From positions 253,875 through 317,874 of the forward strand of contig NZ_JAKZLB010000003.1 of the NCBI RefSeq assembly GCF_022808865.1: DNA of 64,000 nt. The letters are read 5' to 3'. The stretch comes from Geothrix oryzisoli. Lineage in GTDB: Bacteria > Acidobacteriota > Holophagae > Holophagales > Holophagaceae. Of this stretch, positions 17,170 through 24,811 are shown piece by piece. Position 1 is the first letter of the stretch, and each line of letters opens with the position of its first letter. The notes under the pieces were generated by a model. It had not been told where the DNA came from. It saw only the letters and a list, made by a program, of their open reading frames with translations, and made no database searches. The position numbers were made by a program, and so were the translations under genes.

Positions 17170-17358
17170 TCATCCGCGGCGCTTGATGGCGTGTTCAGGG
17201 GGGGTGACGGTGATGCGGAGCGGGGCCGGGGGCGCCCCCGGGGATGCCTCCGGGTCCGGCCGGAAGACGAGGTTCATGGCCTCGCGCCCGAGCAGGAGGG
17301 GGCCGGCCACCAGGGCGGCCATGCGGTCGAGGATCGGCTTGCGGGTCTCGTCGGCCAT
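17170..17358 (-). CDS. small 62-residue protein between actA and actB, function unknown
   Basis: A short gene tucked between actA (16 bases away) and actB (4 bases away). A clear ribosome binding site GGGAG lies eight bases before the ATG. The protein begins MADETRKPILDRM, has one modest hydrophobic stretch (AALVAGPLLLG), and ends with a Pro-rich, basic tail. It is not one of the six classical Act subunits that I recognise. It may be an accessory or assembly subunit of complex III, judged only from position. Codon use matches its neighbours, so I think it is translated. Confidence 0.7.
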   Translation of the reverse strand: MADETRKPILDRMAALVAGPLLLGREAMNLVFRPDPEASPGAPPAPLRITVTPPEHAIKRRG

Positions 17359-17374
17359 CGTCGGATCTCCCGGC

Positions 17375-17950
17375 CTAGCGGTGGCAGGCGGCGCAGTTCT
17401 CGGCGCCCCTGGTGATCTTGGAGCCGGCGGGCAGCGCGGCGTGGGGATCCCGGTGGCAGGCCAGGCAGTTGCCCATTCGCATGCCCATCTCGCGGGTGAC
17501 CACCTTCATGGTCTGCACCTCGCCATGGCAGCTCTGGCAGGTGATGCCCGCGTTCACGTGGGGGCGGTGGTCGAAGAAGACGTGGTCCGGCAGGGTGTGG
17601 ACCCGCTGCCAGAGCAGGGGCTGGCCGGAGTTGGCGATCTGGGTCAGCTTCTGGATGGCGGGGGTCTCGGTCCTGGTGACCTTGTGGCAGCCCATGCAGA
17701 GATCCACGCTGGGGATGCCCGCCGTCCGGGACTTGTCCACGCCCGAGTGGCAGTACTGGCACTGCATCCGGAGGGTGCCGGCATGGAGCTCGTGGGAGAA
17801 GGCGATGGGCTGCTCGGGGGCGTAGCCCTTGGCGAAGCGGTCCGGTTGGGTGAACCAGCCCACGGTCAGGACCGTGAGGAGGACCGCCACGGCCCCCGCC
17901 GGCAGGACGAAGCGGAACGCCTGATCGAATCGGTGCATGCACAACCCCAT
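17375..17950 (-). CDS. actA: alternative complex III pentaheme cytochrome ActA
   Basis: A multiheme c-type cytochrome anchored by one N-terminal TM helix (about residues 13-35 in the 191-residue form). Five heme sites are visible in order: CQYCH, CMGCH, CQSCH, CLACH and CAACH. Histidines such as FSHELH and FFDHRPH can serve as distal ligands. It receives electrons from ActB and passes them to ActE or another cytochrome. The start is uncertain: ATG at 17950 (MGLCMHRF) or four codons later at 17938, which has GGGG six bases upstream. It is the first gene of the operon. Confidence 0.93.
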   Translation of the reverse strand: MGLCMHRFDQAFRFVLPAGAVAVLLTVLTVGWFTQPDRFAKGYAPEQPIAFSHELHAGTLRMQCQYCHSGVDKSRTAGIPSVDLCMGCHKVTRTETPAIQKLTQIANSGQPLLWQRVHTLPDHVFFDHRPHVNAGITCQSCHGEVQTMKVVTREMGMRMGNCLACHRDPHAALPAGSKITRGAENCAACHR

Positions 17951-18447
17951 GGAAAGCGCGGTCTCACGAAGGGAGCGGGAGGGCCATCGGGAACGGTGGG
18001 ACGGGTGGGCGCAGGCCGGATCGGGAGGTGGGGATCGCCGGAGATTCTGGCATGCGCCTAGGTCCGGGGAAGGGTTTTCCCCGAAATCCGGCACCTCCGC
18101 CCGGGGGCGCCGGTGGGATGTAGGTCGAATCAATCAATTCGGCCGCATCCGAAGCCAGGGGGCTGGGCCCGCTGGGGGCGACATTCTGATGAGTTGTGCC
18201 GCAGGTCACGATCATAGATCAATGGACTTAGATTGTTTACCTATTTTTTCTGAGGAAGTTCCACGCACTAAGGGGATTTTTGGGTGGTTTATCTTGGGCC
18301 GTCTGGGACAGGGCGATTTCCTCCATGGCGGGTGCTGACGACTCGGGCCCGCCTTCCCCCAGGGCGGAGGAGGCAGCTTCCGCCTGAGATTCCTCCCCAG
18401 AACCTCTTCTTTGCCAGCGATTTCGGAGTTTTCCGACGGGTCCGGGC
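17951..18447. other. gene-free region upstream of the act operon and downstream of maf
   Basis: About 500 bases without a credible gene on either strand. The part from 18205 to 18290 is distinctly AT-rich compared with everything around it and holds the best promoter candidate for the act operon. The roughly 250 bases between that promoter and actA are GC-rich and would form a long 5' leader. The part next to maf (18300-18440) contains GC-rich partial inverted repeats near 18350-18385 but no convincing terminator with a T-tract. Confidence 0.6.
18211..18239 (-). promoter_or_regulatory. candidate sigma-70 type promoter for the act-cox operon
   Basis: On the minus strand a TAAACA box (-35, 18234-18239) and a TATGAT box (-10, 18211-18216) are separated by exactly 17 bases, inside the only AT-rich pocket upstream of actA. 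Transcription would begin near 18204, leaving an untranslated leader of about 250 bases. Confidence 0.5.
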
Positions 18448-19071
18448 CTACCTGGGCAGGCCCATCCAGGGCCAGAGGAGGCCCAGCTGGAGGAACAGGT
18501 CACCCATGCGCTCCACAGGCAGGCCCATGACGGTGGAGAAGCTGCCCTCCACACCTTCGATGAACAGGGCCCCGATGCCCTGGATGGCGTAGGAGCCTGC
18601 CTTGTCCATGGGCTCCCGGGTGGCGATGTACCAGCGGATCTGGGCCTCCGACAGGGGGCGGAAGACCACCTGCGCCGTGTCCACGAAGCTGTAGGTGTCG
18701 TCATTCCTCTGGAGGCAGAAGCCGGTGTGCACCTGGTGGGCGCGGCCCTGGATCAGGGTCAGCATCCGGACGGCATCCTCCACGTCCGCGGGCTTGTTCA
18801 GGGTGTGGTGGTCCACGGCCACCGTGGTGTCCGCAGCCATGACCCAGCGGTCGGGGTTGCGGCGGGCCACCACCTCGGCCTTCAGTTCCGCCAGGCGCAG
18901 CACCAGGTCGCCGGGCTCCTCGTCCAGCAGGGGGGTCTCATCCACCTCGGGGGTCTGGATCTCGAAGGGGAGGCGCATGGCCTCCAGCCAGTGGCGGCGG
19001 CGCGGGCTGCTGCTGGCCAGGATCAGGGGCTGCAGGGGCATGGCCGGCAGGCCGGGCTGGGTTTCGGTCAT
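18448..19071 (-). CDS. maf: Maf-like nucleoside triphosphate pyrophosphatase
   Basis: A Maf/HAM1-fold house-cleaning pyrophosphatase that hydrolyses dTTP/UTP or modified nucleotides. The hallmark LILASSSPRRRHWLEAM is near the N-terminus, followed by TPEVDE, the AADTTV catalytic segment (Asp of the metal site) and TGFCL. 207 residues. The ATG overlaps the stop of the GNAT gene (ATGA); an alternative Met ten codons in would also be plausible for the family. It ends the lnt-GNAT-maf run. Confidence 0.93.
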   Translation of the reverse strand: MTETQPGLPAMPLQPLILASSSPRRRHWLEAMRLPFEIQTPEVDETPLLDEEPGDLVLRLAELKAEVVARRNPDRWVMAADTTVAVDHHTLNKPADVEDAVRMLTLIQGRAHQVHTGFCLQRNDDTYSFVDTAQVVFRPLSEAQIRWYIATREPMDKAGSYAIQGIGALFIEGVEGSFSTVMGLPVERMGDLFLQLGLLWPWMGLPR

Positions 19072-19568
19072 CGCAGGCCCCGCTGCTCGAGCTCGGCGAG
19101 GCCCACCCGCATGTGGAAGCTGTCGACCTCCGCCCCCAGGCGGAAGCCGAAGCGCGGATAGAAGTCCGCCGCATCGCGGGTCTCGAGGACGTAGCGCTGC
19201 ACCTCGCCGGCCCAGGGATGCCGCAGGGCCCACTTCACCAGTTCGGAGGCGATGCCCTGGCCCATCAGGTCACGGGCCGTCACCACGTCGTAGAGCTTGG
19301 CCTCGTAGGCGTGATCGGACCACAGCCGGGTGGCGCCCACCAGGCGGCCGCCCCGGTGGCCTTCGGGCACGAGCCGGGCCGTCAGCAGGCGGGAGCAGGC
19401 CAGCAGCCGCCGCCACTGGCCGATGGTGCGGTCCGCGGTCCAGTAGACCTCCTCCGCCTGGAAGAAGATCTGCAGCTCCCGGGGGTCCACGCTCCAGGTC
19501 TCGTCGAAGAAGGCCACGGTGCCGTGGGGGGTGGACATCGGCTCGGGTACGAGGAGATCGCGGTCCAT
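19068..19568 (-). CDS. GNAT-family N-acetyltransferase
   Basis: A 166-residue acyl-CoA-dependent N-acetyltransferase. The acetyl-CoA motif A region reads TARDLMGQGIASELVKWAL, preceded by a strand with KLYDVV and followed by YVLETRDAADFYPRFGF, the usual GNAT C-terminal pattern. The substrate cannot be predicted. The ATG shares one base with the lnt stop (TGATG) and its own stop overlaps maf, so the three genes are likely co-translated. An alternative start ten codons in (MSTPHGTV) is possible. Confidence 0.85.
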   Translation of the reverse strand: MDRDLLVPEPMSTPHGTVAFFDETWSVDPRELQIFFQAEEVYWTADRTIGQWRRLLACSRLLTARLVPEGHRGGRLVGATRLWSDHAYEAKLYDVVTARDLMGQGIASELVKWALRHPWAGEVQRYVLETRDAADFYPRFGFRLGAEVDSFHMRVGLAELEQRGLR

Positions 19569-21067
19569 CAGGCCTTCCGGGACAGGGCCTTCCAGCCTAG
19601 CAGCACCAGCAGCCCCGCCATGAGTCCCGGCAGCAGCCATGCGGATCGGGCCGGAGTGCGTACGGGCCGCCAGCGCAGCGGCACGGCGTAGGCGCCCTCG
19701 CTGAGGGGCTCCCCCCAGAGCTCGAAGCGGCCATCCTCGTGGAAGACGCCGGACTTGCCCGTGAGCGTGGCCCGGAGCAGGGGCACGCCCAGCTCCGGCG
19801 CGCGCAGGCGGATCTGCGCGGCGTGCAGGTCCGTGGCGATGCTGCGGTCGAACCAGCCGTCGTTGGTGTGGTTGCTCAGCAGGTCCGCCCGGCCCAGCTC
19901 GAAGCCGCGGCGCGCCCGCCCGGACATGAGGGCCTCGCTGCAGATCAGGGGATGGACCCGCAGGTCGCCGGTGGGGGTCGGCACGGCGAAGGCGCAGCCC
20001 GCTTTGAGTGCTCCGGCCTCCTGGGAGACGAAGCCCATCTTCTGGTCCAGCCACCGGCGGAAGGCCTCGGGGCCCGGCGTCCGCTCGCCGAAGGGCATGG
20101 GCTCGGTCTTGGCGAAGACAAAGGCGGGTCGTCCCGCGGCTTCGCCGCGCACCAGGTTGTAGGGGCCGCCCTCGGTGCCGAAGAGCCAGGCCACGCCGCG
20201 GGTGGCGGCCTCGGAGGCCAGCCGCGGTTCCGGGCGGCGGTCGTCCCGGCCCAGGACGGAACTCTCGGGCCAGAGCAGCAGGGTGGAGCGCCCCGTGCGG
20301 GGCCAGCCCTGCGCCTTCAGCAGCGCGTCGCTGCGCCGCCACATCTCGGCCTCCATGCCCAGCCAACGCTCGCCGGCCGGGAAGTTCGGCTGGATCATGG
20401 CCACGTCCAGGGTGCGTTCCGGTCCCCGTGGCAGCAGGAACCAGGCGCCGCCCAGGAGGAGCATCAGGCCCACCGCGAAGCCGGGACCCGCCAGGGTCCG
20501 CCGCCAGGGAGCGCCCCCCGCCAGGCCCGCCGCAGCCCACGCGCCGGCACCCCAGGCCAGGGCCGACAGCCCGGAGGCGCCCAGGAAGGCGGCCGAGCGC
20601 GCGGTCCACGGGAAGGAGCCGAAGGCCGCCCCCCAGGTCCAGGGATAGACATGGAAGGCCCAGGCCTCCCAGCCGATCAGCAGCAGGGCCGCCGCGCAGG
20701 CGGCCGCCAGGGCGCCGAGGCGCCGGAAGGCCCAGCGGGAGCCCAGGGCCACCAGCCAGAGCCCGGTGGCCTCCCAGAGACTGAGCAGCACCGTCCCCAG
20801 GACGGCCAGGCCGAACGGCAGCCCGCCTTTGGAGGCCAGGGTCTGCGGCACCCAGAGGTAGAGCAGGAGCAGCCCCGCCAGGATGGCGGCCCAGGTCCAG
20901 CCGGCGTGGCGCCCCCTGAACAGGCCCTCCAGCAGCAGCAGCGGGAAGAGCAGCGCCATGGCCGGCTCCAGCCACCCCCCCAGCGCGCCGGGAAAGCGGA
21001 AGGCCAGCACGAAGATCCCCGCCAGCACGGCGGTTTCCGGGGGGCGGAGGAGGGAGGTGCGGGTCAA
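19568..21067 (-). CDS. lnt: apolipoprotein N-acyltransferase
   Basis: Inner-membrane enzyme that N-acylates the lipid-modified Cys of lipoproteins, needed for Lol-mediated transport to the outer membrane. 499 residues: about six N-terminal TM helices (to residue 210), a nitrilase-like periplasmic domain, and a last TM helix near 475-493. The catalytic triad is visible as E268 (WPESSV), K320 (KTEPMPFGE) and C376 (ICSEALMSG). The presence of lolD and lolC/E later in the window fits. It starts inside the stop of the rRNA methyltransferase gene. Confidence 0.94.
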   Translation of the reverse strand: MTRTSLLRPPETAVLAGIFVLAFRFPGALGGWLEPAMALLFPLLLLEGLFRGRHAGWTWAAILAGLLLLYLWVPQTLASKGGLPFGLAVLGTVLLSLWEATGLWLVALGSRWAFRRLGALAAACAAALLLIGWEAWAFHVYPWTWGAAFGSFPWTARSAAFLGASGLSALAWGAGAWAAAGLAGGAPWRRTLAGPGFAVGLMLLLGGAWFLLPRGPERTLDVAMIQPNFPAGERWLGMEAEMWRRSDALLKAQGWPRTGRSTLLLWPESSVLGRDDRRPEPRLASEAATRGVAWLFGTEGGPYNLVRGEAAGRPAFVFAKTEPMPFGERTPGPEAFRRWLDQKMGFVSQEAGALKAGCAFAVPTPTGDLRVHPLICSEALMSGRARRGFELGRADLLSNHTNDGWFDRSIATDLHAAQIRLRAPELGVPLLRATLTGKSGVFHEDGRFELWGEPLSEGAYAVPLRWRPVRTPARSAWLLPGLMAGLLVLLGWKALSRKA

Positions 21068-21828
21068 CGCATGGACCTCCGGGCGACTTCATAGCAGGCG
21101 ATCCCCGCGGCCACCGCGGCGTTGAGGCTTTCCACCCCCTGGATGGGGATGGCGAGGCGCTGCACGCCCTCGGGCAGGGCCACGCCCTGCCAGCCGTGCC
21201 CCTCGTTGCCCACCCAGAGGCGCAGGGGCTCCGAGAGGTCCGCTTCGGCCAGGGGCACGGCCCCGGGGCCGCCGTCCAGGGCGTACCAGCGGCCCGGGTC
21301 GGGCTCCAGGCGGGCCACCCGGCGCAGGGGCAGGAGGAAGGCGGCGCCCATGCTGCCGCGCAAGGCCTTGGGATGGAAGGGATCGGTGCAGCCCGGGCCC
21401 AGCAGGACTTCCTGGAAGCCGAAGGCGGCGGCGCTGCGGAGGAGGGCGCCCAGGTTGCCGGGATCCTGGATGCCCCAGGCGCCGAGGACCCGGTCCGCCA
21501 GGGGGCCGGCGGGCTCGGGCCCCAGCTCCATGAGCAGGGCGTGGTCCGGCGGGCTGCCCGCGTCGGCCAGCTCGCGCATGAGGGCCTCGCCCAGGACCAG
21601 GGTCTCCGTGCCCAGGACCGCCGCCAGCGGATGCGGATCGGTCTGTTCGAGCCTCAGCCACAGGGCCGGGCGCAGGCGCTTCCCGGCGGTGGTCTGTCGT
21701 GCCTCGGCCCAGGCCTTGATGAGCTTCTCCCCCAGCAGCAGCGAGGCCTCGCGCCGCGCGCCGCCCGGCCGGAGACGGGCCAGGAGGTCTCTGAAGCGCG
21801 GATTGGCCTTGCTGGTGAGGGTGGGCAT
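21064..21828 (-). CDS. SpoU/TrmH-family RNA 2'-O-methyltransferase
   Basis: A SPOUT-class methyltransferase that modifies the ribose of rRNA or tRNA. The C-terminal domain has the motif chain DPGNLGALLRSAAAFGF, then LWVGNEGHGW, and finally IPIQGVESLNAAVAAGIACYE, motifs 1-3 of the SpoU family. The N-terminal 90 residues resemble the substrate-binding domain of the 23S-targeting members. 254 residues from MPTLTSKANPRF. No Shine-Dalgarno is seen before this ATG, and a likely -10 lies only about 20-30 bases upstream, so the mRNA may have a very short leader. Confidence 0.9.
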   Translation of the reverse strand: MPTLTSKANPRFRDLLARLRPGGARREASLLLGEKLIKAWAEARQTTAGKRLRPALWLRLEQTDPHPLAAVLGTETLVLGEALMRELADAGSPPDHALLMELGPEPAGPLADRVLGAWGIQDPGNLGALLRSAAAFGFQEVLLGPGCTDPFHPKALRGSMGAAFLLPLRRVARLEPDPGRWYALDGGPGAVPLAEADLSEPLRLWVGNEGHGWQGVALPEGVQRLAIPIQGVESLNAAVAAGIACYEVARRSMR

Positions 21829-21911
21829 GGGATGAATCAAACGGCGATGTATTAGACTAACCGCTCCATCCGACCTTTCTTTTCTTCCTACGTGCCTTTT
21901 CAGGAGCACCG
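21829..21911. promoter_or_regulatory. divergent promoter region between the rRNA methyltransferase and OPT genes
   Basis: An 83-base AT-richer gap between divergently read genes. It contains a perfect odd palindrome TTAGACTAA, whose two strands each offer a -10-like hexamer (TCTAAT on the minus strand, TAGACT on the plus strand). A pyrimidine-rich stretch and the SD AGGAG precede the OPT start. Exact start sites cannot be fixed by eye. Confidence 0.4.
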
Positions 21912-24026
21912 ATGCAACCCTTTGTCCCCTCCGACCAGAACCTGCGGGAGTTCTCCCTGCGGGCGGTGCTCATCGGCCTCGTCATGGCCGTGGTGCTGGG
22001 TTCCGCCAACGCCTACCTGGGCTTGAAGGCCGGCATGACCATCGCCGCCACCTATCCCGCGGCGGTCATCGGCATGGCCCTCATCAAGCTGATGAAGGGC
22101 ACCATCCTGGAAGAGAACATGGCCCGGACGGTCGGCAGCATCGGCGAGTCCGTGGCCGCTGGCGCCATCTTCACCGTTCCGGCCTTCGCCATCAGCGGCA
22201 TCTGGCCCAAGTTCTTCACGGCTGGCAACTACGTCACCAGCGCGCTGATCATGTTCGCGGGCGGCGTGCTGGGCATCATGTTCGTGGCCCTGCTCCGCCG
22301 GGTGATGGTCGAGGACGCCGAGCTGCCCTACCCCGAGAGCGTGGCCGCCGCCGAGATCCACAAGGCCGGCGCCCGCGGGGGCAGCGGCACGAAGTTCCTG
22401 TTCGGCGCCATGGGCATCGGCGCCGGCATCCAGGCCCTGGTGCAGATCTCGGTCTTCGCCAGCACCTGGGAGCGGTTCGTGGCCTTCAAGACCACCACCA
22501 TCAACCTGGTCGGCACCTGGAAGGCCAAGGTGGCGGGCGGCATGCTGCTCAGCTCCCCCGGCATCAGCCCCGCCTACATGGGCGTGGGCTACATCATCGG
22601 GCCCAAGCTCGGCGCCCTGAACTTCTCCGGCGGCATCATCGCCTGGGGCCTGCTGGTTCCCATCATCACCTACTTCCTGGCGCCCGGCGTCCTGCCTGAG
22701 GGCGCCTCCCAGGGCGACTGGATTGCGCTGTCCTACTCCGTGTGGAAGTTCATCGTCCGCCCCATCGCCATCGGCGGCATGCTCGTGGGCGCCGGCTTCA
22801 CCCTCTTCAAGATGCGCAAGAGCCTGGCCACGGGCCTCACCCGCTCGGTCTCCGACATGAAGAAGGCCGCGGCCGGCGAGCACGTGGTGGATCGCGTCAA
22901 CAAGGACCTGCCCTTCACGAACGTCCTGTTCGGCCTCGGCTTCGCGGCCCTGGTGACCTTCTTCATCACCTGGCGCATCTTCCAGGTGAGCCCGCTGGTC
23001 TCCTTCGTGGCGGCCCTGGTGGTGGTGATCCTCGGCTTCTTCTTCGCGGCCATCAGCGGCTACCTGGTCGGCATCATGGGTTCGAGCAACAACCCGATCT
23101 CCGGTCTGACCCTGACGGCCCTGGTGATCACGGCCCTCGTCATGGTGCTCCTCGGCGTGAAGGGCAAGGAAGGCGTCGCGGCGGTGCTGGGCGTGGCCGC
23201 CGTGGTCTGCGTGAGCGCGGCCGTGGCCGGTGAGATGCTCCAGGACCTCAAGGCCGGCCACATCCTCGGTGGCACCCCCTGGCGCATGGAGATGGGTGAC
23301 CTCATCGGCGTGGCCCTGGCCTCCGTGGTGCTGTTCATCCCCCTCATGGTGCTGCACGAGGGCGACATCTCCGCCCAGGGCACCAAGCGCATCGCCGAGT
23401 TGACCGCCCAGCAGGTGCAGGTCGTCACGGCGCCTGATGGCAAGACCTACACCCTGGACCAGGTGAAGCAGCTGCCCGCGGACCAGAAGAAGGCCGTGCT
23501 CTCCCTGGATGCCGGCTTCGGCTCCAAGCAGCTGGCGGCACCCCAGGCGGGCCTCATGGCCCTGCTCAGCAAGGGCATCGTGGAAGGCAAGATGGCCTGG
23601 CCGCTCATCATCGTGGGCATGATGATGGGCTTCGCCTTCATCCTCATGCAGGTGAAGAGCCCCATGCTGGTGTCGGTGGGCATGTATCTGCCCCTGGAGA
23701 CCACCTTCGCCATCTTCCTGGGCGGCCTCATCAAAGGCGCTGTGGAGATGTTCGGCGCCAAGCGGGGCCTCAACGAAGCCCAGAAGGTGCGCGTCGAGAA
23801 CAACGGCGTGCTCCTGGCGGCGGGCCTCATCGCCGGCGAGGCCCTGGTGGGCCTGCTCTTCGCGTCCTTCGCTTTCTTCGAGGTGAAGTACAAGATCTTC
23901 GCCGATCCCGGGATGTTCTGGATCAGCCTGCTGATCCTGGCCGGCATCGCCGTCTACCTGGTGAAGGTGCCCCTGGCCAACGCCGGCGAAGCCGACGAGC
24001 CCGCGCCACCCAGCGCCAATTTCTAA
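21912..24026 (+). CDS. OPT-family oligopeptide/metal-chelate transporter
   Basis: A 704-residue polytopic membrane protein (about 14-16 TM helices) of the oligopeptide transporter family, which takes up peptides or metal-ligand complexes with protons. The start MQPFVPSDQNLREFSLRAVL and the motif SANAYLGLKAGMTIAATYPAAV are typical of prokaryotic OPT proteins, as is EDAELPYPESVAAAEIHK. A soluble insert of about 60 residues (near 490-545) interrupts the helices. SD AGGAG lies eight bases before the ATG. It is transcribed alone, ending at a strong inverted repeat. Confidence 0.93.
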   Translation: MQPFVPSDQNLREFSLRAVLIGLVMAVVLGSANAYLGLKAGMTIAATYPAAVIGMALIKLMKGTILEENMARTVGSIGESVAAGAIFTVPAFAISGIWPKFFTAGNYVTSALIMFAGGVLGIMFVALLRRVMVEDAELPYPESVAAAEIHKAGARGGSGTKFLFGAMGIGAGIQALVQISVFASTWERFVAFKTTTINLVGTWKAKVAGGMLLSSPGISPAYMGVGYIIGPKLGALNFSGGIIAWGLLVPIITYFLAPGVLPEGASQGDWIALSYSVWKFIVRPIAIGGMLVGAGFTLFKMRKSLATGLTRSVSDMKKAAAGEHVVDRVNKDLPFTNVLFGLGFAALVTFFITWRIFQVSPLVSFVAALVVVILGFFFAAISGYLVGIMGSSNNPISGLTLTALVITALVMVLLGVKGKEGVAAVLGVAAVVCVSAAVAGEMLQDLKAGHILGGTPWRMEMGDLIGVALASVVLFIPLMVLHEGDISAQGTKRIAELTAQQVQVVTAPDGKTYTLDQVKQLPADQKKAVLSLDAGFGSKQLAAPQAGLMALLSKGIVEGKMAWPLIIVGMMMGFAFILMQVKSPMLVSVGMYLPLETTFAIFLGGLIKGAVEMFGAKRGLNEAQKVRVENNGVLLAAGLIAGEALVGLLFASFAFFEVKYKIFADPGMFWISLLILAGIAVYLVKVPLANAGEADEPAPPSANF

Positions 24027-24038
24027 GGCACTGATCTT

Positions 24039-24106
24039 CACCACCAAGGCACCAAGACACCAAGAAGGACTTGTTCTTTTCTTGGTGCCTTGGTGTCTTG
24101 GTGGTG
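24039..24106 (+). terminator. 28-bp imperfect inverted repeat, likely terminator after the OPT gene
   Basis: Arms 24039-24066 and 24079-24106 pair over 28 bases with two mismatches around a 12-base loop, followed by a T-rich run (AGCTTTTTCTTTT). Each arm is itself built from the short unit CACCAAG repeated three times with single-base spacers. The two mismatches arise because the GC and AC spacers occur in opposite order in the two arms. It works as an intrinsic terminator by form, but the internal repetition suggests a dispersed repeat element. Confidence 0.8.
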
Positions 24107-24132
24107 AGCTTTTTCTTTTGAAGGCCTGACGA

Positions 24133-24474
24133 ATGACCTCCTTCCCCGATGAATCCTTCCTGGCCCTCGTGCCGGTCCAGGCCCTGGCCTCAGAACCCGG
24201 CGAGGGCGGCAACCTGGTGCTGATCCGGCCCAAGGTCCTGTCGCCACGCTGGGGCTGGGTGCTGAAGCTGATACGGAAGCCCGTCTTCCGGGTGAAACTC
24301 GATGCCCGCGGCACGGCCGTGTGGCAGGCCTGCGACGGGACGCATACTGTGGCGCAGGTGATGGAGGCCATGGCCCAGGCCCACCCCGGCGAACCCGATG
24401 CCGGTTTCCGCGCCGCCCTGTTCCTGCGCGAGCTGGCGCGAGGGGGGTTCGTGCGCCTCAATCCGCTATCCTGA
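24133..24474 (+). CDS. PqqD-like (RRE-fold) protein of unknown role
   Basis: A 113-residue protein whose C-terminal 70 residues follow the PqqD pattern: VLSPRWGWVLKL, then LDARGTAVWQACDGTHTVAQVMEAM and FLRELARGGFVRL. PqqD domains are small winged-helix folds that bind peptides, best known as RiPP recognition elements. No radical SAM enzyme or precursor peptide gene is next to it. It lies 19 bases before clpS and so probably belongs to the clpS-clpA-aat operon, where a peptide-binding fold could in principle act on N-terminal degrons; that is speculation. Confidence 0.75.
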   Translation: MTSFPDESFLALVPVQALASEPGEGGNLVLIRPKVLSPRWGWVLKLIRKPVFRVKLDARGTAVWQACDGTHTVAQVMEAMAQAHPGEPDAGFRAALFLRELARGGFVRLNPLS

Positions 24475-24493
24475 TGCCCTGGAGGCGTCACCC

Positions 24494-24811
24494 ATGGCCA
24501 GGCAGGTGAAGGAGGCGGGCCAGGTCCTCACCCGCCAGCGGGCGAAGGTGAAGGAGCCCGGCCTGTGGAAGGTGCTCCTCCACAATGACGACTACACCAC
24601 CCAGGAGTTCGTGGTGTGGCTGCTGAAGACAGTCTTCCGCAAGGCCGAGCCCGAGGCCACGGCGATCATGCTGGCGGTGCACCGGGCCGGCGTGGGCGTG
24701 GCGGGCGTCTACACGAAGGATGTGGCCGAGACCCGCGCCGAGCGGGGCCGCCAGCTGGCCGAGCGCGAGGGCTTCCCCCTCCTGCTGACCGTGGAGGCGG
24801 AAGATGTCTGA
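24494..24811 (+). CDS. clpS: ATP-dependent Clp protease adaptor ClpS
   Basis: The N-recognin of the bacterial N-degron pathway. It binds N-terminal Leu, Phe, Tyr or Trp and hands the substrate to ClpAP. 105 residues. The core WKVLLHNDDYTTQEFVVWLL holds the N-D pair that contacts the substrate amino group, and VHRAGVGVAGVYTKDVAETR supplies the conserved His of the pocket. SD GGAGG is eight bases before the ATG. Its end overlaps clpA by eight bases, so the adaptor and its unfoldase are co-translated. Confidence 0.96.
   Translation: MARQVKEAGQVLTRQRAKVKEPGLWKVLLHNDDYTTQEFVVWLLKTVFRKAEPEATAIMLAVHRAGVGVAGVYTKDVAETRAERGRQLAEREGFPLLLTVEAEDV

Noticed and set aside
14142-17186. A 1014-codon plus-strand open frame opposite actB
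   Set aside because: It lies antisense to a gene with clear cysteine motifs, is made of Gly/Ala/Val/His-rich text without domains, and is explained by the high GC third positions of actB.
18237-18704. A 155-codon minus-strand frame across the end of maf
   Set aside because: Most of it is a shadow of maf, and the rest runs into the AT-rich region without any domain or proper start signal.
19569-21092. Upstream extension of the GNAT frame through lnt
   Set aside because: It is the +1 shadow of lnt. The GNAT domain begins at MDRDLLVPEP, right at the lnt stop.
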